Shown here: piece by piece, positions 13,555 to 17,635 of the stretch
Numbering within the stretch: the stretch's first letter is position 1
How the letters are laid out: every line of letters begins with the position of its first letter
Origin: Phascolarctobacterium succinatutens CAG:287
GTDB lineage: Bacteria > Bacillota > Negativicutes > Acidaminococcales > Acidaminococcaceae
Direction: 5' to 3'
Assembly: GCF_000434895.1 (NCBI RefSeq)
Contig: NZ_FR892770.1
Location: forward strand, 1 to 17,635
Length of the DNA stretch: 17,635 nt
Translations under genes and position numbers: made by a program
The notes under the pieces: generated by a model
The model's input: only the letters and a program-made list of their open reading frames with translations
Databases searched by the model: none
What the model was told of the DNA's origin: nothing

Positions 13555-15615
13555 TTACGCTTCCTTATGTTCAGCGATAATTTTTTCTGCCATCTTAGGA
13601 GGAACATCTTCGTAATGGTCAAATTTCATTTCAAAGGTTCCCTGGCCTTGGGTAATTGCGCGGAGGTCTACGGCATATTCCGAAATCTCTGCATAGGGTA
13701 CCTGAGCATTAACTACGCTCAAGCCATCTTCTACGCTCTGCATACCGAGAATGCGACCGCGTTTAGAGTTCAAATCGCCGATAACATCGCCCATCATAGA
13801 ATCGGCACAGGTTACGTTTAAGCTGTAAATAGGCTCAAGCAACACTGGCTTGCATTGTTCCATGGCCTTCTTGAAGGCGATATTGGAAGCAGTTTTAAAT
13901 GCCATTTCAGAGGAATCGACAGTATGATACGAACCATCAAGCAGGGTGATACGCATATCTACAACCGGATAGCCTGCAAGGATACCCTTTTCCATAGCTT
14001 CACGCATGCCCTTTTCAACAGCAGGGATATATTGGCGAGGTACTGCACCACCGAAAATCTTATCTACAAACTCAAATCCACCTCCTGGCGGCAGGGGTTC
14101 CATTTTAATAACTACGTGACCATACTGGCCATGACCGCCGGACTGCTTCTTGTGCTTGCCTTCTACCTCGGCAGAGCCACGAATAGTTTCGCGATATTCG
14201 ATAATCGGTGCTTTCAAAATAGCCTCAACACCAAATTTGCGCTGCATACGCTCCATGATGATATCAATGTGCTGGTCGCCCATACCGCTGATTAAGGTTT
14301 CCTTGGTAACAGGGTTTTTGGTAACGATAATCGTCGGGTCTTCATCCATCAGACGATTCAGAGCGGACATGATCTTGTCCTCATCACCCTTTTTCTTCGG
14401 ATAAATTGCTCTGGTGTACATCGGCAGCGGGAAGTTAATGGGCGGGAATTCAACCTCAGAATTCTTGTCGCAGAGGGTGTCACCGGTAGATGTATATTGC
14501 AGCTTGGCAACTACACCGATATCACCGGCAGGAACCTGCTTCATAGGAATCTGAGTCTTACCACGCATTGTGAAGATGTTAGCAATACGCTCTTCTTCTT
14601 CACGGCGGGAGTTATAAACTACGCTATCTGCTTTAATTGAGCCTGAGAATACACGGAAATAACTTAGACGGCCAACAAAGGGGTCGGAAGTTGTCTTAAA
14701 TACCAACGCTGCCATCGGAGCATTGGCGTCACGTACTTCTTCTTCGCCGGTTTCTTTATCCATAACGATATAGTCGTTCAAAATTGCCGGATAGGTAAAG
14801 TCGATGATAGCGTTCATCAATCGACCAAGACCAATGTTCTTGTAGGCACTGCCGCAAAGCATAGGATAGATGATAGCCTGACGAATGCCCTTAATCAGAC
14901 ATTTCATAATTTCCTCGTCGCTAATCTCTTCTCCTTCCAAATAACGCATCATGCAATCGTCATCTGCTTCAACCGCAGCCTCTACCATCTTTTCGTGGGC
15001 AGCAGCAGCAGCCTCTTTATACTCATCCGGAATCTCTATTTCATCGGAGCCATTACCGTTGGCACGATAGGCCTTCATTTTGTAAAGGTCTATAATACCC
15101 TGGAAGTTGTCCTCCTTGCCCAAAGGCAGCTGTAACGGCAGTACATGCTTACCGAACTTACCACGCAGGTTATCCAAAATGCTATCAAAATCAGCGTTCT
15201 CACGATCCATCTTGTTGACAAAAATGATACGCGGCAAACCGGCTTCTTCAGCCAGCTTCCAGCATTGTTCGGTACCAACCTGTACACCGCTAGTTGCGCA
15301 AACCACGATCAACGCACTGTCTACTGCTCTAAAAGCTCCTTTAACCTCGGCAATGAAGTCAGCAAAGCCGGGAGTGTCGATGAAGTTAATCTTGGTATCA
15401 CGCCATTCAACAGGTGCCAAAGTGGCGTTAACGGAGACCTTACGTTTGATTTCCTCGGGTTCATAATCAGTGGTGGTAGCACCGTCTTCAACCTTGCACA
15501 TTCTGCTGATTGCTCCGCTGCGATACAGCAGGGCTTCGGTAACGGACGTGGTTCCTGCTCCACCATGACCCACAATGGCCACATTTCTAATCTTATCTCC
15601 AGTGTACTCTTTCAT
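13555..15615 (-). CDS. EF-G paralogue (EF-G2-like translational GTPase) with altered GTPase motifs
   Basis: Full-length five-domain EF-G homologue of 686 residues. A frame reaches 15639, but the ATG at 15615 has a GGGGG site 7-8 nt upstream, so MKEYTGDK is the start. G4 is intact (NKMD, 134-137) and a G5-like CGSAYKN is present. The other motifs depart from canonical EF-G: the P-loop reads GHGGAGTT (16-23) with Thr22 where GxxxxGK has Lys; switch I has Ser61 for the usual Thr; switch II reads DTPGFADF (80-87) with Phe84 for the catalytic His. Domain IV is present (KKQSGGHGQYGHV). There is no rpsL, rpsG or tuf next to it, so it is probably not the housekeeping fusA. EF-G2-type paralogues elsewhere are weak or inactive GTPases with roles in starvation or ribosome rescue. 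The role here is an inference. Confidence 0.9.
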   Translation of the reverse strand: MKEYTGDKIRNVAIVGHGGAGTTSVTEALLYRSGAISRMCKVEDGATTTDYEPEEIKRKVSVNATLAPVEWRDTKINFIDTPGFADFIAEVKGAFRAVDSALIVVCATSGVQVGTEQCWKLAEEAGLPRIIFVNKMDRENADFDSILDNLRGKFGKHVLPLQLPLGKEDNFQGIIDLYKMKAYRANGNGSDEIEIPDEYKEAAAAAHEKMVEAAVEADDDCMMRYLEGEEISDEEIMKCLIKGIRQAIIYPMLCGSAYKNIGLGRLMNAIIDFTYPAILNDYIVMDKETGEEEVRDANAPMAALVFKTTSDPFVGRLSYFRVFSGSIKADSVVYNSRREEEERIANIFTMRGKTQIPMKQVPAGDIGVVAKLQYTSTGDTLCDKNSEVEFPPINFPLPMYTRAIYPKKKGDEDKIMSALNRLMDEDPTIIVTKNPVTKETLISGMGDQHIDIIMERMQRKFGVEAILKAPIIEYRETIRGSAEVEGKHKKQSGGHGQYGHVVIKMEPLPPGGGFEFVDKIFGGAVPRQYIPAVEKGMREAMEKGILAGYPVVDMRITLLDGSYHTVDSSEMAFKTASNIAFKKAMEQCKPVLLEPIYSLNVTCADSMMGDVIGDLNSKRGRILGMQSVEDGLSVVNAQVPYAEISEYAVDLRAITQGQGTFEMKFDHYEDVPPKMAEKIIAEHKEA

Positions 15616-15764
15616 GATAAATCCCCCTTTATCAGGCATTTGTTATGACAAGTATTTCGCTGATATTGCCCATTTATCCTGCTTTTTGTGAAAAATTTCT
15701 CATAATTTTTTAAATTCACTTAAAATTGTAACGCATATTACAGTTTTTTGGAGGAATGCGAGGG
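15616..15764. other. Spacer between the DUF1848 and EF-G-like genes
   Basis: An AT-rich 149-bp spacer. It must contain the ribosome site and probably a promoter for the EF-G-like gene, but no -35/-10 pair stands out, and no hairpin follows the DUF1848 stop, so read-through from the upstream pair is possible. Confidence 0.5.
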
Positions 15765-16703
15765 TTAGGCGAACAGGCCCTGCTGTCTCTCCAGACAGGA
15801 TTGCATTTTACGCTCAGTAATTCTGTCCTCCTCACCTACTTCGCCCAATAGCAACGCCGAACCGGGATGATGCTGCTGCCTGTTTTTCTGCACCATCGCA
15901 TTATTGAAGTTGGCATAGCAGTAGCGGCAGCCGTTGCGACAGGTATTGTAGGCACCGATATCGACGCTTGCCACGCAACCGCATTCTTGGCGCTGGTTCT
16001 TATCCTTGCCCACCTTCATCGGGCAGCCGAGCAGCTTTTCGAACAGGCCGCCGTCGATGCAGTGCGCATGCTTAATGCCGTACTTATCCAGCTCGATGCC
16101 CTCGGCGCAGGTCGCCAGCTCCAAGCCGTAGCTGTGCGCAATTTCTGCCAGCGCCTTCGCCATAGCATCCATCTGCTCCAGGCTCCACGGCTGCACTGCC
16201 AGCCCTTGCATGTTGCGTTCGGTTTTGGCATACATATCCAAAAAGCTGATGGTGCACTGCTTCGTATACGGCGCCAGCTGCTTGGCCAGCTCCGCAAAGC
16301 GCTGCACATGATAATTAAAGGTATATTTATTGTTGAGCAAAATCGGATCATAGCGCCAGATGACGCGCTCCGGCCCCAGCATGTCGCTCAGACGCTGAAA
16401 GCCGGGCACGATGAACTTATCCTTCGGAGGCACGCCTGCCTCCACGTCCTGCTCATAGCCGTTGAGCGTAAACTGAAAGTAGTACATGTAATCCTTGAGC
16501 AGCGGCAGCTTATCCAGCATCGGCAGCGGGTTCTTCGTCCAGAAGACAATGCCGTCCACCACCTCCGGATTGAGGCTGATGCGGCTCACCTGATGCGCGT
16601 TCATCGGATTGCGCGCCAGCACATAGCCTTCTTTGATGCGCTGCATAAACCAGTCTGAATAATATGTCGGTATATCGGTTCTTCTGCTTGCACTTATAAT
16701 CAT
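15765..16703 (-). CDS. DUF1848 domain protein with C-terminal CX3CX2C motif
   Basis: A 312-residue protein that matches DUF1848, a bacterial family of unknown function. It begins with the family signature MIISASRRTDIP, then VFWTKNP (53-59) and VIWRYDP (114-120). Ten cysteines include C241, C243 and a CRNGCRYC cluster (C255, C259, C262) followed by YANFNN. The CX3CX2C spacing is that of radical-SAM iron-sulfur sites, but here it is C-terminal, so a 4Fe-4S cluster is plausible and unproven. The ATG at 16703 lies 5 nt after the stop of the upstream gene, with AGGTGG 10 nt before it, so the two genes are very likely cotranscribed and possibly coupled. No clear terminator follows the stop at 15765. 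Confidence 0.88.
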   Translation of the reverse strand: MIISASRRTDIPTYYSDWFMQRIKEGYVLARNPMNAHQVSRISLNPEVVDGIVFWTKNPLPMLDKLPLLKDYMYYFQFTLNGYEQDVEAGVPPKDKFIVPGFQRLSDMLGPERVIWRYDPILLNNKYTFNYHVQRFAELAKQLAPYTKQCTISFLDMYAKTERNMQGLAVQPWSLEQMDAMAKALAEIAHSYGLELATCAEGIELDKYGIKHAHCIDGGLFEKLLGCPMKVGKDKNQRQECGCVASVDIGAYNTCRNGCRYCYANFNNAMVQKNRQQHHPGSALLLGEVGEEDRITERKMQSCLERQQGLFA

Positions 16704-16708
16704 CGGCT

Positions 16709-17593
16709 TTAAGCCACCTTTCTGAATGTAAAGATTTGGTATCTCATATACATGGCATTCAACATTGGTCTATTTGTATTATTATTGCACATAGCACAGG
16801 AGCAAATTCCCTTAGTATAATTTTCGCACAGCATCGGGAAATTGTACAGCATATCATATGTTCCATTCATCAGTTTACCAATCCAAAAGTCACGATCGCT
16901 ATAGTAGATTTTCTTGTTCTCACCTTCATATACAATTCCGTTATCTGCATCTGGTGCCATGCCCAGTTCCATAATTGCTTCACAAATTTTTTTGGCCTTG
17001 CTCTTATCGTCTTTCAAGTTATCTTTGTAGGCACGCATAGAGAACAGGAAGTGTACCTCATTCTTAGTAAAGCCCTTTTCACCAATCGTACGGCAAATGG
17101 CCTCTATCTCGTCATCATTGATTTCACTGATGGACTTAGGTAACACATATACGTCAGAATTCAGAGCATCACACTCTGACAAATAATCAGCAATCTTCTG
17201 CTTCGCGAAATCAATATGATCACCATCGCAGGCAGCGAACTTGTCATTCCAGTCAATAACATCTACACCGTGATAACGGACATGGCATTCACCTGGCAGA
17301 GCATGCTTTAAGGACCAGTAATCAACCATGTTGCCGCAACCAATCGAAGTAACCTCAAGCATTCTACCGAGAGTCATGCGTTCAAGCAGTTTTTTATAAA
17401 TTTCTTTATACTCGTAGGCATAAGCAAGGCTATAACGCATAGCATACACATCCTGAAGAAGTTCGTTAGTGTAGTCCGGCAAATTACCGCCATTAAAGCG
17501 CAAGGAACGGCAACTGCACAGGCTAGAACCTTTTCCCAGCTTTTCTTTGAGATTTTGAGCCTTCATGTAAATGTAATCAGTAATAGAGATCAT
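16709..17593 (-). CDS. Uncharacterised cysteine-rich protein with a methyltransferase-like signature
   Basis: I do not recognise the family of this 294-residue protein. The middle suggests a Rossmann-like class I methyltransferase: MLEVTSIGCGNMVDYW (78-93) resembles the SAM-binding first strand and loop, YHGVDVIDWND (107-117) resembles the second strand with acidic residues, and DVYVLPKSISEI (147-158) could be the fourth strand. It is flanked by cysteines: a CxC near the N terminus (C26, C28) and CxCxxC near the C terminus (C264, C266, C269, plus C256), suggesting a metal or Fe-S site built from both ends. The ATG at 17593 has AAGGA 9 nt upstream. It precedes the DUF1848 gene by 5 nt. The promoter is probably at or beyond the window edge. 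Confidence 0.8.
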   Translation of the reverse strand: MISITDYIYMKAQNLKEKLGKGSSLCSCRSLRFNGGNLPDYTNELLQDVYAMRYSLAYAYEYKEIYKKLLERMTLGRMLEVTSIGCGNMVDYWSLKHALPGECHVRYHGVDVIDWNDKFAACDGDHIDFAKQKIADYLSECDALNSDVYVLPKSISEINDDEIEAICRTIGEKGFTKNEVHFLFSMRAYKDNLKDDKSKAKKICEAIMELGMAPDADNGIVYEGENKKIYYSDRDFWIGKLMNGTYDMLYNFPMLCENYTKGICSCAMCNNNTNRPMLNAMYMRYQIFTFRKVA

Positions 17594-17635
17594 GTTATCA
17601 GTTCCTTATATAATGTATTTAGGTTGATAAAGGTA

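Noticed and set aside
15867..16658. Long plus-strand open frame (263 codons) opposite the DUF1848 gene
   Set aside because: Antisense shadow of a gene with recognisable family motifs; no promoter or ribosome site.
1..17635. CRISPR array, tRNA, rRNA, insertion sequence or prophage genes
   Set aside because: I looked for regularly spaced repeats, cloverleaf arms, transposase or integrase motifs and found none; the only long direct repeat is the 32-bp pair flanking the DUF262 gene.

Overview
The window looks like a chromosomal segment of an anaerobic Firmicute with diderm-type transport genes, most likely a member of the Negativicutes (Phascolarctobacterium or Acidaminococcus-like). This is inferred from the TAXI-type TRAP transporter, the T-box control of the trp operon, strong AGGAGG-type ribosome binding sites and moderate GC. 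I could not test it by a search. Nearly all genes lie on the minus strand; the one exception is a 124-residue protein at 4206-4580.

Layout from left to right: (a) 1-347 has no supported gene but holds stem-loops and the terminator of the transporter operon. (b) 348-3858 is a three-gene minus-strand TRAP operon, transcribed as TAXI solute-binding lipoprotein, DUF1850 protein, then fused 4TM/12TM permease. A textbook intrinsic terminator lies inside the first codons of the DUF1850 gene and probably sets the ratio of binding protein to permease. (c) 4206-4580 encodes an uncharacterised small protein with one EF-hand-type loop, divergently transcribed from the transporter. (d) 4656-9059 is the operon trpD-trpC-trpF-trpB-trpA, tightly packed with overlapping genes. 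It is preceded by a promoter and a complete tRNA-Trp T-box riboswitch (about 9123-9420). trpE and trpG are absent from it. (e) 9533-11856 is an AT-rich segment carrying one DUF262-DUF1524-DUF4357 gene (GmrSD/SspE-like, probable anti-phage nuclease). It is bounded by two 32-bp direct repeats (31/32 identical). One repeat is the 3' half of the terminator of the next gene; the other is an orphan half-terminator. This looks like a small acquired defence island. (f) 11876-13207 encodes an AlbA_2/HATPase/winged-helix protein. (g) 13555-15615 encodes an EF-G paralogue that lacks both the P-loop lysine and the switch II histidine. (h) 15765-17593 is a two-gene unit: a cysteine-rich protein with a methyltransferase-like fold signature, and a DUF1848 protein with a C-terminal CX3CX2C motif.

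The trp operon forms one physiological unit that converts anthranilate to tryptophan, switched on when uncharged tRNA-Trp accumulates. The TRAP operon is a separate uptake module whose substrate cannot be read from the sequence. The strongest leads for something new are the repeat-bounded DUF262 gene, the EF-G paralogue with a degenerate GTPase site, the terminator hidden in the DUF1850 reading frame, and the cysteine-rich/DUF1848 pair.
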